DNA of 48,856 bases. It comes from Cryobacterium sp. (lineage in GTDB: Bacteria > Actinomycetota > Actinomycetes > Actinomycetales > Microbacteriaceae). Where the stretch lies: positions 1 to 48,856 of the forward strand of contig NZ_JAJAYI010000057.1 in NCBI RefSeq assembly GCF_026786305.1. Direction: 5' to 3'. The notes under the pieces were generated by a model that was given only the letters and a program-made list of their open reading frames with translations, searched no databases and was not told the origin of the DNA. Of the stretch, positions 8,184-16,765 are shown one piece after another. Position numbers and translations under genes: made by a program. Numbering within the stretch: position 1 is the stretch's first letter; the number at the start of each line of letters is the position of its first letter.

Positions 8184-9215
8184 ATGAAAACCATTGTGTA
8201 CCGAGAGACCGGCGACCCGTCCGTACTGCAACTCGTTGATCGGCCGGTGACTGATCCCGGTACCGGCGAGGTGCGCGTGTGCATCGTCGTGAGCGGGGTG
8301 AACCCGACCGACTGGAAGTCGCGCCGAGGCTCCGCGCCGGGGGAGGCGCTCCCGTTCGCCGACGTCGTACCGAACCAGGATGGTGCGGGGATCATCGATG
8401 CTGTCGGCACCGGAGTCTCGAACGTGGCCGTCGGTGACCGCGTCTGGCTGGCACTCGCCGCGTATCAGTTGGCGCACGGTGGTACCGCCCAGGAGTTCGC
8501 GGTGCTCCCGGCAGAACGTGTCTTTCTGCTGCCCTCCGCCGCGAGCTTCGACCAGGGGGCCAGCCTGGGCGTGCCAGCGATCACCGCCTACCGTGCGCTG
8601 ACGGTGGCTGAGGACGGGCCGCGCCGGTTACATCCGGGGGCTCTGGACGGCAAGTTCGTGCTCGTCGCGGGCGGAGCCGGTGCCGTCGGTCACGCAGCCA
8701 TTCAATTGGCCCGCTGGGCAGGGGCCACCGTGATCACGACCGTGAGCGGTCCTCAGAAAGCAGCGCTGGCGACGAACGCTGGCGCCCATCACGTGTTCAT
8801 CTACACCGACTCCGATGTCGTCGCTGAGATTCGACGCATCGCACCGGGCGGCGTGGATCTCATCGTGGAGGTCGCTCCCGCCCAGAACTCGACTCTCGAC
8901 CTCTCGGTTATTCGCAATCGCGGATCGATCGCGGTCTATGCCAATAACGGCGGCGACCAGATGACGCTTGACGTTCGCAAGCACTTCAGCCTCAACGTGC
9001 GGTACCAGTTTGTGCTGCTGTACACGGTGGGCAACGAAGTGGTGCGGCAGGCCGCCGCCAGCATCAATGAAGCGCTCGTGGACGGCGCGCTGGCGGTCGG
9101 TGACGATGCGGGACTGCCGCTCCACCGCTTCGATCTCGCTCACACCGGAGATGCCCACGCGGCCGTCGAAAGTGGCGTCACCGGCAAGGTGCTCATCGAC
9201 GTATCCGCCGGCTGA
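8184..9215 (+). CDS. NADPH:quinone reductase-like MDR oxidoreductase
   Basis: Zinc-free MDR enzyme, 343 aa, likely reducing quinones or alpha,beta-unsaturated carbonyls with NADPH. The N-terminal domain has SGVNPTDWKSRRG and PNQDGAGIIDAVG; the Rossmann motif is VAGGAGAVGHAAIQLARWAGA. The closing IRNRGSIAVYAN matches the quinone reductase subgroup. ATG 8184 (MKTIVYRETGDPSVL) is the family start; the frame opens upstream to 8124 without homology. The ribosome-binding site is weak (TTAGG). It converges on the helicase gene across a hairpin terminator. Substrate unknown. Confidence 0.9.
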   Translation: MKTIVYRETGDPSVLQLVDRPVTDPGTGEVRVCIVVSGVNPTDWKSRRGSAPGEALPFADVVPNQDGAGIIDAVGTGVSNVAVGDRVWLALAAYQLAHGGTAQEFAVLPAERVFLLPSAASFDQGASLGVPAITAYRALTVAEDGPRRLHPGALDGKFVLVAGGAGAVGHAAIQLARWAGATVITTVSGPQKAALATNAGAHHVFIYTDSDVVAEIRRIAPGGVDLIVEVAPAQNSTLDLSVIRNRGSIAVYANNGGDQMTLDVRKHFSLNVRYQFVLLYTVGNEVVRQAAASINEALVDGALAVGDDAGLPLHRFDLAHTGDAHAAVESGVTGKVLIDVSAG

Positions 9216-9224
9216 CGAGATGCC

Positions 9225-9262
9225 AGAGAACACCCCCGTCAGAAAAGACGGGGATGTTCTCT
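9225..9262. terminator. Bidirectional hairpin terminator
   Basis: Sixteen-base arms AGAGAACACCCCCGTC and GACGGGGATGTTCTCT pair with a single mismatch around the loop AGAAAA. The hairpin lies between the convergent quinone reductase and DEAD-box helicase genes. No long T-tract follows on either strand, so it may depend on hairpin strength. Confidence 0.8.
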
Positions 9263-9273
9263 AGCCTGCGGTT

Positions 9274-11148
9274 CTAGTACTCGCGGCGCGGCGCGCGCGG
9301 CGGGCGATCGCCCTGATCGGCGGAGCGCGAGGCGCCGCCCTTGTCGGCGCGCAGTTCGATGAGCTTGCCGCTGATGCGGGTGTTCTCCAGCTTGGAGAAC
9401 ACGTCGCGCGACAGATCAGCGGGCAGTTCGACCAGTGAGAACTCCGGCAGAATCTTGATATGGCCGAAGTCGTCGCGGCTCAGCCCACCCTCATTCGCCA
9501 GGGCGCCGACGATCTGGCGGGGCTCCACCTTGTGACGCTTGCCGACCTCGATGCGATACTGCGCCATCGGCTTGCCGCTCGAACGCACCGGGCGTTCGCT
9601 GCGCACCGGCCGGTCGTCGCGGGCGCCGTAGCTGCCCCGGTCATCGCGGCTGCCCCGGTCATCGCGCCCAAAGCGCTCTGGGCGGTCCGGGCGGTCTGAA
9701 CGCCCGCCACGTTCGGGGCGATCGCCGCGCTGCTCCGAACGTTCGACCCGCTCGTCACGTTCGATGCGCTGCTGTGCCCGAACATCCTCGGCGGAGAGCA
9801 GTAGGGGAGTCTCGCCCTGGGAAACCACGGCGAGTGCCGCCGCCACATCAACCTCGGGCACGTCGTGGTGGGACACGTAGTGCGCGATGATGTCGCGGAA
9901 TTTGCTGATGCGATCGGTCTCGTCGAGTGCAGCGGTGATGGCATCGTCGAAACGGGTCAGGCGCGTCACGTTGACGTCTTCCACGCTGGGCAGCTGCATC
10001 TGGGTGAGTGGCTGGCGGGTGGCTTTTTCGATCGCGGTGAGCAGGCGACGCTCTCGCGGGGTGACGAAGCTGATCGCTGCGCCGCTTCGGCCGGCGCGGC
10101 CGGTGCGGCCGATGCGGTGCACGTAGGACTCGGTGTCGATGGGAATGTCGTAGTTGACCACGTGGCTGATGCGCTCCACGTCGAGGCCGCGAGCGGCGAC
10201 GTCCGTTGCAACGAGAATGTCGAGCTTGCCGCTCTTGAGCTGGTTGACCGTGCGCTCGCGCTGCACCTGCTGCACGTCGCCGTTGATCGCCATCGCGGAA
10301 TAGCCGCGCGCACGCAGCTTCTCGGCGAGCAGCTCGGTCTCGTTCTTGGTGCGGGCAAAGATGATCATGCCCTCGAAGTTCTCGACCTCGAGAATGCGGG
10401 TGAGGGCGTCGAGCTTCTGAGGGTACGAGACCATCAGGTAGCGCTGGGTCGTGTTCGACGAGGTCGTGGTCTTGGTCTTGACCGTGATCTCGGCGGGGTC
10501 GTGCAGGTATTTCTGGGAGATTCGGCGAATCTGCGCCGGCATCGTGGCCGAGAACAGGGCGACCTGCTTGTCGTCGGGGGTGTCGGCGAGAATGGTCTCA
10601 ACGTCTTCGGCGAAGCCCATTTTGAGCATCTCGTCGGCCTCGTCGAGCACCAGGTACTTGAGCTCCGAGAGGTCGAGGGTTCCCTTTTCGAGGTGGTCCA
10701 TGATGCGGCCGGGAGTACCGACGACGATGTGCACCCCGCGGCGCAGGGCCGACAGCTGCACGCCGTAACCCTGTCCACCGTAAACCGGCAGCACGTGCAC
10801 GCCTCGAATGTGTGCGCCGTACTTCTCGAACGCCTCACAGACCTGCAGAGCGAGCTCGCGGGTGGGAGCGAGCACGAGTGCCTGCGGGTTCTTCTGCGAC
10901 AGGTCGAGACGGTTCAGAATGGGCAGCGCGAACGCGGCCGTCTTGCCGGTACCGGTCTGGGCGAGTCCGACAACGTCGCGACCTTCCAGCAGCGGGGGAA
11001 TAGTGGCGGCCTGAATGGCCGAGGGGGTTTCGTAGCCGACGACTTTAAGGGCCTTGAGCATGGCGTCATTGAGCCCGAGATCGGCGAATGTCTTGGTTGC
11101 AGTGGCATTTTCTGCCTCGTTCTGCGCAGTGGTGTCTGGTGCGGTCAT
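9274..11148 (-). CDS. deaD: DEAD-box ATP-dependent RNA helicase (DeaD/CsdA-like)
   Basis: RNA helicase of 624 aa that unwinds structured RNA, typically in ribosome assembly, mRNA decay and cold adaptation. The Q-motif region runs FADLGLNDAM to about residue 51; Walker A AQTGTGKT is 63-70, DEAD 169-172, SAT 200-202, and motif VI HRIGRTGR 344-351. An Arg/Asp/Gly-rich linker with repeats such as RGDRPERGGRSDRPDRPERF (about 465-530) is followed by a DbpA-type RNA-binding domain (about 535-605) and a basic tail. This layout matches the DeaD/CsdA group. Upstream, 238 bases precede the next gene on the same strand, long enough for a regulated 5' leader as in cold-shock helicases, though I see no specific motif. 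Confidence 0.93.
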   Translation of the reverse strand: MTAPDTTAQNEAENATATKTFADLGLNDAMLKALKVVGYETPSAIQAATIPPLLEGRDVVGLAQTGTGKTAAFALPILNRLDLSQKNPQALVLAPTRELALQVCEAFEKYGAHIRGVHVLPVYGGQGYGVQLSALRRGVHIVVGTPGRIMDHLEKGTLDLSELKYLVLDEADEMLKMGFAEDVETILADTPDDKQVALFSATMPAQIRRISQKYLHDPAEITVKTKTTTSSNTTQRYLMVSYPQKLDALTRILEVENFEGMIIFARTKNETELLAEKLRARGYSAMAINGDVQQVQRERTVNQLKSGKLDILVATDVAARGLDVERISHVVNYDIPIDTESYVHRIGRTGRAGRSGAAISFVTPRERRLLTAIEKATRQPLTQMQLPSVEDVNVTRLTRFDDAITAALDETDRISKFRDIIAHYVSHHDVPEVDVAAALAVVSQGETPLLLSAEDVRAQQRIERDERVERSEQRGDRPERGGRSDRPDRPERFGRDDRGSRDDRGSYGARDDRPVRSERPVRSSGKPMAQYRIEVGKRHKVEPRQIVGALANEGGLSRDDFGHIKILPEFSLVELPADLSRDVFSKLENTRISGKLIELRADKGGASRSADQGDRPPRAPRREY

Positions 11149-11386
11149 AGTTCAACGGTAGTCGAAGAGTTCGCAGCCGGCGTAAAGGCGCGTTCGGCGA
11201 CCTTCACAGCGGATGCCTCGGCGATCGTCGCCCGGGCGTGGCGGGTAACGGAAACGACAGACCTGCTCGCGCGCATACATCTTTCACGGACACGTCACCG
11301 ACCGAAGCGGCGTCATCTTGGGGTCGCGCGCAATCCGGGTTGGCATGACGACGACGGAACCGTTTCGCTCGGCTGACGCCGGGCAA
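11149..11386. other. Upstream region of the DEAD-box helicase
   Basis: These 238 bases separate the helicase start from the end of the alpha/beta hydrolase on the same strand. No convincing gene, terminator or riboswitch is visible. It must contain the helicase promoter and possibly a long 5' untranslated leader. Confidence 0.35.
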
Positions 11387-12163
11387 CTACGCCTTCAGGA
11401 ATGCGATCGCCGCTTCTCGGAACGGCCGCGACGTCGGCGCGTTGAAGTGGTTGCGGCTGGGAATCTCGAAGAAACTACCGTTCGGCGTCGCCTCGGCGAG
11501 GGCCCGGGACGCGTCGAGAATGCTGTCCTCGCTTCCGGTCGCGAAGAGCAGCGGCTGGGTCGGCGCATTGGCGGCACCGGGCTGTGGGCCGCCGCGCATG
11601 CCTTCGACCAGGGCGACGAGCGCCGAGAGGTCGTTGCCCGGCAGTGCCCTGGCCATCTCGAGGTAGACGCCGGTGAAGCGGTCGGTGACGTCGGCGCCGT
11701 GCTCGAGGTGGGCGCGGGCATCCGCTATCTGAAAACTTTTGAGCGGATCGCCGTCGGGGATGCCGCCGAGTACCGCCTGCGTGATGCGGCCGCCAAGTTC
11801 GCGGGCGGCCTGCCAGCCCACCCGGGCACCGAGTGAGTAGCCGACGTAGCGCACCTCGGTGAGCAGGTAGGCGTCGAGCACCGACTCGACGTCGGCGATG
11901 AGCAGTTCCATCGTGTATGCCTCGCCCACGTGCGGTTTGTCGCTCGCGCCGTGGCCGCGCTGGTCGATACCGATCACGTGAAAGCCGGCCCGGGTCAGGT
12001 CGCGGGTCCATCCGGTGGCGTGCCAGTTCGCGATCGCGCTCGAGGCGAAGCCGTGCACCACGAAAACGGTCGGATGCTCCGGGTCGCCGAGCTCGTAGGT
12101 GGCGAGTTGTACGCCGTCGAGGGACGGGACAAAACGGTGCTCGGGAGCGCTACGGTGCAACAT
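11387..12163 (-). CDS. Alpha/beta-fold hydrolase
   Basis: Serine hydrolase of 258 aa, cytosolic (no signal peptide). The oxyanion region is VVHGFASSAIANWH (residues 35-48). The nucleophile elbow is GYSLGAR with Ser110. The acid is probably Asp213 or Asp217 in GSEDSILDAS, and the catalytic His is His239 in PSRNHFNAP. Family members cleave esters, epoxides or C-C bonds; the substrate cannot be told. The gene starts at ATG 12163 with only a weak GGTGA near the codon. It overlaps no neighbour, but the region just upstream on the other strand holds a coding-like remnant. Confidence 0.87.
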   Translation of the reverse strand: MLHRSAPEHRFVPSLDGVQLATYELGDPEHPTVFVVHGFASSAIANWHATGWTRDLTRAGFHVIGIDQRGHGASDKPHVGEAYTMELLIADVESVLDAYLLTEVRYVGYSLGARVGWQAARELGGRITQAVLGGIPDGDPLKSFQIADARAHLEHGADVTDRFTGVYLEMARALPGNDLSALVALVEGMRGGPQPGAANAPTQPLLFATGSEDSILDASRALAEATPNGSFFEIPSRNHFNAPTSRPFREAAIAFLKA

Positions 12164-12165
12164 TC

Positions 12166-12282
12166 ACCCATTTCACCACGGATGCCGACCCCCGCCTCGG
12201 CGCGCACAGTGGCGCAGCCATCGCCGACCAGTTCGGTCTGCCGCGCATGCGCGAGATCGTCGAGTCCTACCCGCGCGCCTGA
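12166..12282 (+). pseudogene. 3' remnant of an unrecognised plus-strand gene
   Basis: The frame ending at TGA 12280-12282 reads LGAHSGAAIADQFGLPRMRE then IVESYPRA. About 90 percent of third codon positions are G or C, like real genes here, and a strong terminator starts 10 bases after the stop. No start codon is available: leftwards the frame runs antisense into the hydrolase N-terminus. I do not recognise the protein. It is most likely the tail of a gene whose body was deleted. Confidence 0.35.
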
Positions 12283-12292
12283 TACCCAAGAA

Positions 12293-12326
12293 GGGCGCCT
12301 CCCGAGTGGGAGGCGCCCCAGCTTTT
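12293..12326. terminator. Rho-independent terminator, 11-bp perfect stem
   Basis: GGGCGCCTCCC and GGGAGGCGCCC pair perfectly around GAGT, followed on the plus strand by CAGCTTTT. The position suits termination of the plus-strand remnant ending at 12282. The stem would also act on minus-strand transcripts from the small putative gene at 12402. Confidence 0.85.
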
Positions 12327-12337
12327 CGCCGGACTGG

Positions 12338-12402
12338 TTAGCGGCCGAGTCCGACGCCACCGAGAGCATCGTTGACGATCGAGTCGACGTGATCGTCTTC
12401 AT
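12338..12402 (-). other. Possible small-peptide gene (frame uncertain)
   Basis: On the minus strand AGGAG lies 6 bases before ATG 12402 (MKTIT...). About 20 codons later, in a different frame, a Gly-rich coding-like run DDHVDSIVNDALGGVGLGR ends at TAA 12338, directly before the 12293-12318 hairpin. The ATG and this run differ by one base in frame, so either a single-base deletion or error has broken a mini-gene, or the likeness is chance. Read in the ATG frame, the ORF runs through the terminator, which is less plausible. No known family recognised. Confidence 0.25.
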
Positions 12403-12427
12403 GAGAGCTCCTATCCGTTGTTTTGTT

Positions 12428-12483
12428 CCGGGCCGATGTTTACCCGGGCCGATGTTTACCCGGGCCGATGTTTACCCGGGCCG
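12428..12483. repeat. 16-bp tandem repeat, 3.5 copies
   Basis: CCGGGCCGATGTTTAC repeats at 12428-12443, 12444-12459 and 12460-12475, then a half copy CCGGGCCG. All copies are identical. The array begins about 26 bases upstream of the putative small gene at 12402. Perfect copies suggest recent expansion. Confidence 0.9.
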
Positions 12484-12678
12484 CACTGATGCTCCGGAGC
12501 CCTGGCCTGTCCGGTTTGGTAGGACTGCCCCCGATGGGTGTCGAAGGAGGTTGTGGGCGCGGATCGCGCTCGTGGCGCCGCGCGCAGATCACCGCTGTGC
12601 GGGGTTTCCACCGGTTGCCAGGTCTAAACCTGAGAAGAGACGGGCAACCCGTGCTCGATGGCACCCGGGCACGCTGAG
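12484..12678. other. Non-coding stretch right of the 16-bp repeat
   Basis: No gene is supported here. The only structure is an inverted repeat GGTTGCC (12613-12619) and GGCAACC (12643-12649) with an inner AGGT/ACCT pair. It could fold as a hairpin but lacks a T-tract. Confidence 0.35.
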
Positions 12679-13539
12679 TCAGACCAGAAGGCTCACGACA
12701 CGGTCGCGCAGCACATTACTGCGCTCGGTGAAACCGCGCTGGCGACGCACATACTCGGCCTTGCCGGCGGGAGTCTCGATCTCAACCGGCGCGTAGCCCC
12801 AGTCACTCAGGTCGTAGGGGGAGGCCTCCATGTCGAGCCGGCGAATGTCGCGTGCGAGCTCGAAGGCGTCGAGCATAACCTCGCCGGGAACCAGCGGGCC
12901 GAGCTTGATCACCCACTTGTAGATGTCCATGCCGGCGTGCAGGCAGCCGGGCTGCTCCAGCATCGGCTGATTCTCCCGGGAAGGGTGCAGCTGGTTCAGC
13001 CCAATCGCTGCCGGGGTAAAGAATCGAAACGCGTCGAAGTGGCTGCAGGCTATGCGGTTACCGTCGACGACGGCGTCGGTATCAAGCTGGCCGAGCCGCA
13101 GCGGCGCGACGTGACGGTGCTCACCCTGGCGGTAGACCATTGCCCACTCGTGCAGTCCGAAGCAGCCGAAATGGGCGGGTCGTTGCCGGGTCGAAGACAG
13201 CAGTGAACCGATAAAGCGCAGGAGGCGCTCATTCTTTTCGGAGAAGGCGGCGGCATCCACTTGGCTGTCGCTGCCCACGGTGCGGTACCACTTCCAGCTT
13301 GCGCGGGGGTAGTCGGCGGCGCCCTGCAACCGTACGCCGGCGCCGGGATGCCAGCGGCGCAACAGCCCGGGACGAAACGGATAATAGGTGAACAGAAAAT
13401 CGTCAACCGGATGCGTCAGTCCGGTTGCCGCGCGCTGCCGGCGGCCACGGGTAAACGTATCGGCGCGGTGTTCATGGGCCTGCTCGAGGCGCCGCCATTC
13501 GGTGGCCCCGAGCACCCGGGTCTGCTGGGTAAGGTGCAC
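12679..13539 (-). CDS. Conserved actinobacterial protein, often labelled 3-methyladenine DNA glycosylase
   Basis: Soluble protein of about 286 aa. Conserved blocks are THPVDDFLFTYYPFRPG, RRWHPGAGV, FGCFGLHEWAMVYR, CSHFDAFRFFTP, EQPGCLHAGMDIYKWVIKLG and SPYDLSDWGYAPVEIETP. Homologues I recall in actinomycetes are often named 3-methyladenine DNA glycosylase, but I see no helix-hairpin-helix or other glycosylase motif, so I would not assert that activity. The many conserved His, Cys and Asp residues suggest an enzyme. Start taken at GTG 13539; another GTG at 13581 adds 14 residues. It is divergent from the AceE-like gene, with 200 bases between starts. Confidence 0.72.
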   Translation of the reverse strand: MHLTQQTRVLGATEWRRLEQAHEHRADTFTRGRRQRAATGLTHPVDDFLFTYYPFRPGLLRRWHPGAGVRLQGAADYPRASWKWYRTVGSDSQVDAAAFSEKNERLLRFIGSLLSSTRQRPAHFGCFGLHEWAMVYRQGEHRHVAPLRLGQLDTDAVVDGNRIACSHFDAFRFFTPAAIGLNQLHPSRENQPMLEQPGCLHAGMDIYKWVIKLGPLVPGEVMLDAFELARDIRRLDMEASPYDLSDWGYAPVEIETPAGKAEYVRRQRGFTERSNVLRDRVVSLLV

Positions 13540-13740
13540 CCAACGAGGATACCCGCGCACACCGCCGTGACGATTCTCCACACGCCGTGCACTGTGAACG
13601 GCGGGGGTGACGACAAGCGCCGACAGGTGAGCACAATGCTCAACGCCAAGCGGTCCGGTTGCGCAGACCGGTAATCAATGTTGCACTTTCACGTGTGCGA
13701 TGTGCGCCGCCGCCCACCGTCACGTTTCGAGGGAGAAACT

Positions 13741-16080
13741 ATGGAACCGGTCGACCAGCTCCAGTTCGACCCGGAGATCGCCTACGGTGACCCCCAGCTC
13801 GACACGCTTGCCGCGGTCGAGAAACGGGTGCTCTGGCTGGCCACCTCCATCGTGCACCACGCGAACCGCGTGCGCACCAACAGCTCGGGCATCAAGGTCG
13901 GTGGCCACCAGGCTTCCAGCGCGTCCATTGTCACGATCATGACCTCCCTCTGGTTCGGCCAGCTGCGCGCCGAAGACCGGGTGTCGGTCAAGCCGCACGC
14001 CTCGCCCGTTCTGCACGGCATCAACTACCTGCTGGGCAGTCTCGACCAGAAATACCTCACCACGCTCCGCGAATTCGGCGGTTTGCAAAGCTACCCCAGC
14101 CGTTCCAAAGATCCTGACCCGGTCGACTACTCCACCGGATCGGTGGGCATCGGCGCGACAGCCCCGATCTGGGGTGCCATCTCCCGCCGCTACACCGAGA
14201 GCCTGACCGGTGTGCTCAACCGTGGCCGCCAATACTCCCTGGTCGGTGACGCGGAACTCGACGAGGGCGCCGTCTGGGAGGCCGTGATCGATTCGAGCGT
14301 CGCCGATCTGGGCGAAATTGTCTGGATCGTCGACCTGAACCGGCAGTCTCTCGATCGGGTCGTGCCCAACATCGCCGCCGGCAAGATCGAGGCTCTGTTC
14401 GCCGCGGCCGGCTGGCAGGTCATCGTGGTTCGGTTCGGGCGACTGCTCGAGAGTCTGATGGAGCGCGCCGGCGGTGACGTGCTGCGCCGGCGCATCCTGG
14501 ATATGTCGAATCCGGAGTATCAGCGTCTGATTCGCTGCTCGGCCGTCGAATTGCGCGAACGGCTTCCCGGCGACGGCGAAAGCCGCCAGGCGATCGTTGA
14601 TATTCTCACGGCCGTCGATGACCACACGCTGGTGCAGGCGATCAAAAACCTCGGCGGGCACGACCTCGGCGCCCTGCGCGCGGCGTACGCGCAAATCGAC
14701 GACACCAAACCCACCGTCATCATCGCCTACACGGTGAAGGGACACGGGCTGCCAACCGAGGGGCACCCACAGAACCACTCGTCCCTGCTCACGATCGACC
14801 AGTACCGCGACCTCGCGGCGCGTATGGGCGAGAATCCGGATGCCCCCTGGCAGCGTTTCGACGCGACCAGCGACGCCGGTCGGCTCTGCACCAGTACGGC
14901 GCGAAGCCTTCGCCGGGAGCCTATCGAGGCCGTCGCTCCGCCGGCCATTCCCACGGATTTTGGCCGCACACCGTCTGGAACGGCCACCACGCAGGCCGCC
15001 CTCGGCCGGGCCCTGCTCGATCTGACCAGGGCTGCTCCGCAGGCGGCCCGCCGCGTCGTCACGGTCAGTCCCGACGTGAGCTCCAGCACGAACCTGGGTG
15101 GGTGGCTCAATAAAGTGGGGGTCTGGTCGACCGAGGAACGCCACGACTGGTTCGGCGATGACGCCGAGACGATCATGCACTGGCGGGAAAACCCCACCGG
15201 GCAACACCTTGAGCTCGGCATTGCGGAGGTAAACCTGGTCGGTCTGATCAGCGAACTCGGCGCCACCTGGAGTCGGTGGGGACAGCCGTTATTTCCCATC
15301 GGCGTACTCTACGACCCGTTCGTCGAGCGGGCACTCGAGCCATGGTCCTACGGCATCTATGCGGGCGGGCAATCGATTCTGGTCGGCACACCGTCGGGCG
15401 TTACGCTCGCACCGGAGGGCGGCGCCCACCAGTCGATCAAAACGCCGTCGATCGGTCTTGAACAGCCCGGCTGCACGAGTTACGAGCCGGCGTTCGCGAT
15501 TGACGTGGAGTGGACGCTGCTCGCGTCGATGGCGCAAATGGGCCGGGAAGGCGGCAAATCGGCCTACCTTCGGCTGTCGACCAAGCCAATCGACCAGCTG
15601 CTGGCGGCGGTTCCCATCGACCCGGCCGCTCGGGAACGTCGTCGTCGCCAGACCGTCGCCGGCGGGTACCTGCTCGCCACAGCCCTACAAGCGGATGCCG
15701 TGATCGTCACGATGGGCGCCATGGTGCCCGACGCGCTCGCCGCCGCCGATCGGCTGGCCGCGCTCGGAACGCACGTCGACGTGCTGTGCGTCACGAGCGC
15801 CGGCCTGCTCTTTGAGGCTCTGCAGAGCCGGAACGGCCAGGACGATGCGCCCACCTGGATCCTCGACCAGATTCTGCCGGCGGGGCGTGCCGTGCCGATG
15901 GTCACCGTTCTCGACGGACACCCGCACACCCTGGCCTTTCTCGCCGGGGTGAACCAGGTGAAAAGCCGCCATCTGGGGGTGAGTCGGTTCGGCCAGGCCG
16001 GTGACGTTGAGGACGTCTATCGCTACCACGGCATCGACGTGGACAGCATCATGCGTGCTGTGCTGGACCTGACGGCCTAA
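13741..16080 (+). CDS. AceE-like thiamine-diphosphate dehydrogenase/transketolase-family protein
   Basis: Large ThDP enzyme, 779 aa, related to the homodimeric pyruvate dehydrogenase E1 (AceE) and transketolases. The diphosphate-binding motif is GDAELDEG (169-176) followed by IVWIVDLNRQSLDRVVPN, close to AceE's GDGEMDE...NLQRLDG. Other blocks: HASPVLHGINYLLG, YSTGSVGIGATAPIWGAISR, TVKGHGLPTEGHPQNHSSLL, and the second half HLELGIAEVNLVGLISELGA and APEGGAHQSIKTPSIGLEQP. True AceE has about 890-920 residues. GGGAGAA seven bases upstream fixes ATG 13741. No E2 or E3 genes are nearby. Its stop overlaps the convergent TetR gene by 4 bases. Substrate is probably a 2-oxoacid or ketose; unproven. Confidence 0.82.
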   Translation: MEPVDQLQFDPEIAYGDPQLDTLAAVEKRVLWLATSIVHHANRVRTNSSGIKVGGHQASSASIVTIMTSLWFGQLRAEDRVSVKPHASPVLHGINYLLGSLDQKYLTTLREFGGLQSYPSRSKDPDPVDYSTGSVGIGATAPIWGAISRRYTESLTGVLNRGRQYSLVGDAELDEGAVWEAVIDSSVADLGEIVWIVDLNRQSLDRVVPNIAAGKIEALFAAAGWQVIVVRFGRLLESLMERAGGDVLRRRILDMSNPEYQRLIRCSAVELRERLPGDGESRQAIVDILTAVDDHTLVQAIKNLGGHDLGALRAAYAQIDDTKPTVIIAYTVKGHGLPTEGHPQNHSSLLTIDQYRDLAARMGENPDAPWQRFDATSDAGRLCTSTARSLRREPIEAVAPPAIPTDFGRTPSGTATTQAALGRALLDLTRAAPQAARRVVTVSPDVSSSTNLGGWLNKVGVWSTEERHDWFGDDAETIMHWRENPTGQHLELGIAEVNLVGLISELGATWSRWGQPLFPIGVLYDPFVERALEPWSYGIYAGGQSILVGTPSGVTLAPEGGAHQSIKTPSIGLEQPGCTSYEPAFAIDVEWTLLASMAQMGREGGKSAYLRLSTKPIDQLLAAVPIDPAARERRRRQTVAGGYLLATALQADAVIVTMGAMVPDALAAADRLAALGTHVDVLCVTSAGLLFEALQSRNGQDDAPTWILDQILPAGRAVPMVTVLDGHPHTLAFLAGVNQVKSRHLGVSRFGQAGDVEDVYRYHGIDVDSIMRAVLDLTA

Positions 16081-16721
16081 TCGCCTGCCGGATGGCCCAG
16101 CCCGACGGCGGGCAGCACGACCCCGTCGATCAGCCGAATAAAGAAGTCCCGGTTGACTGGTTTCTGCAGCACGAACACCCGGTAGATGGCCATCGACTGG
16201 CTCAGCATCGCCAGGTTGTCGATGTCGCAGTCCGCCGAAATCTCACCACGGTCAACGGCCCTCTGCAGCAGAATACGATTAGCGGATGCCCGCGGCTCCA
16301 CGATCACCGCGCGCGCCGCCTCGGCCAGTTCCGGGTTGCGGGAGATCATCGACATGAGCCCGGCCATGATGCGCATCTTGCGGGCGCCATCTTCAATGGC
16401 GTGCGGTTTGATCATGGCCACGAGGTCGCCGCGTAACGTTCCGGTGTCGGGAAGGTGGTCGCGGTCGAAGTCGCCGCGTTTCATGTTGGCGACGGCGTCG
16501 ATGACGAGTTCGCCCTTCGACGGCCAGCGGCGATAGAGGGTGGCTTTGCCCGCCTTCGCACGGGCAGCCACCATCTCCATGGTCATTCCGTCATAGCCGG
16601 TTTCGGCGAGCACTTCGAGGGCGGCGTCGAGAATCTCGGGGTCGCGGGTGTGGTCGCGTTTGCGACCCAGTTTTGGGCTCACTTCAGTGATCGTGTCGAG
16701 CTGGCTCGCGTTGAGCGTCAT
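16077..16721 (-). CDS. TetR/AcrR-family repressor
   Basis: Transcriptional repressor of 214 aa. The N-terminal HTH (about 30-75) contains DAALEVLAETGYDGMTMEMV and AKAGKATLYRRWPSKGELV. The C-terminal ligand domain is of the TetR_C type with LMSMISRNPELAEAARAVIV. It is divergent from the DHA2 drug exporter and most likely represses it, released by an exported compound. GAAGGG precedes ATG 16721 at a proper distance. Stop codons overlap the AceE-like gene tail to tail. Confidence 0.92.
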   Translation of the reverse strand: MTLNASQLDTITEVSPKLGRKRDHTRDPEILDAALEVLAETGYDGMTMEMVAARAKAGKATLYRRWPSKGELVIDAVANMKRGDFDRDHLPDTGTLRGDLVAMIKPHAIEDGARKMRIMAGLMSMISRNPELAEAARAVIVEPRASANRILLQRAVDRGEISADCDIDNLAMLSQSMAIYRVFVLQKPVNRDFFIRLIDGVVLPAVGLGHPAGD

Positions 16722-16765
16722 CGCTGGGCCCTTCGGTTCGCGTTTGTGAAATCATCGCATATTCA

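Noticed and set aside
12428..12483. CRISPR array
   Set aside because: The 16-bp units are contiguous with no spacers and no cas genes are near.
13720..15207. Long open frame antisense to the AceE-like gene
   Set aside because: High GC gives long antisense frames. The translation is Arg/Gly/Asp-rich without family motifs, while the plus strand encodes a clear ThDP enzyme.
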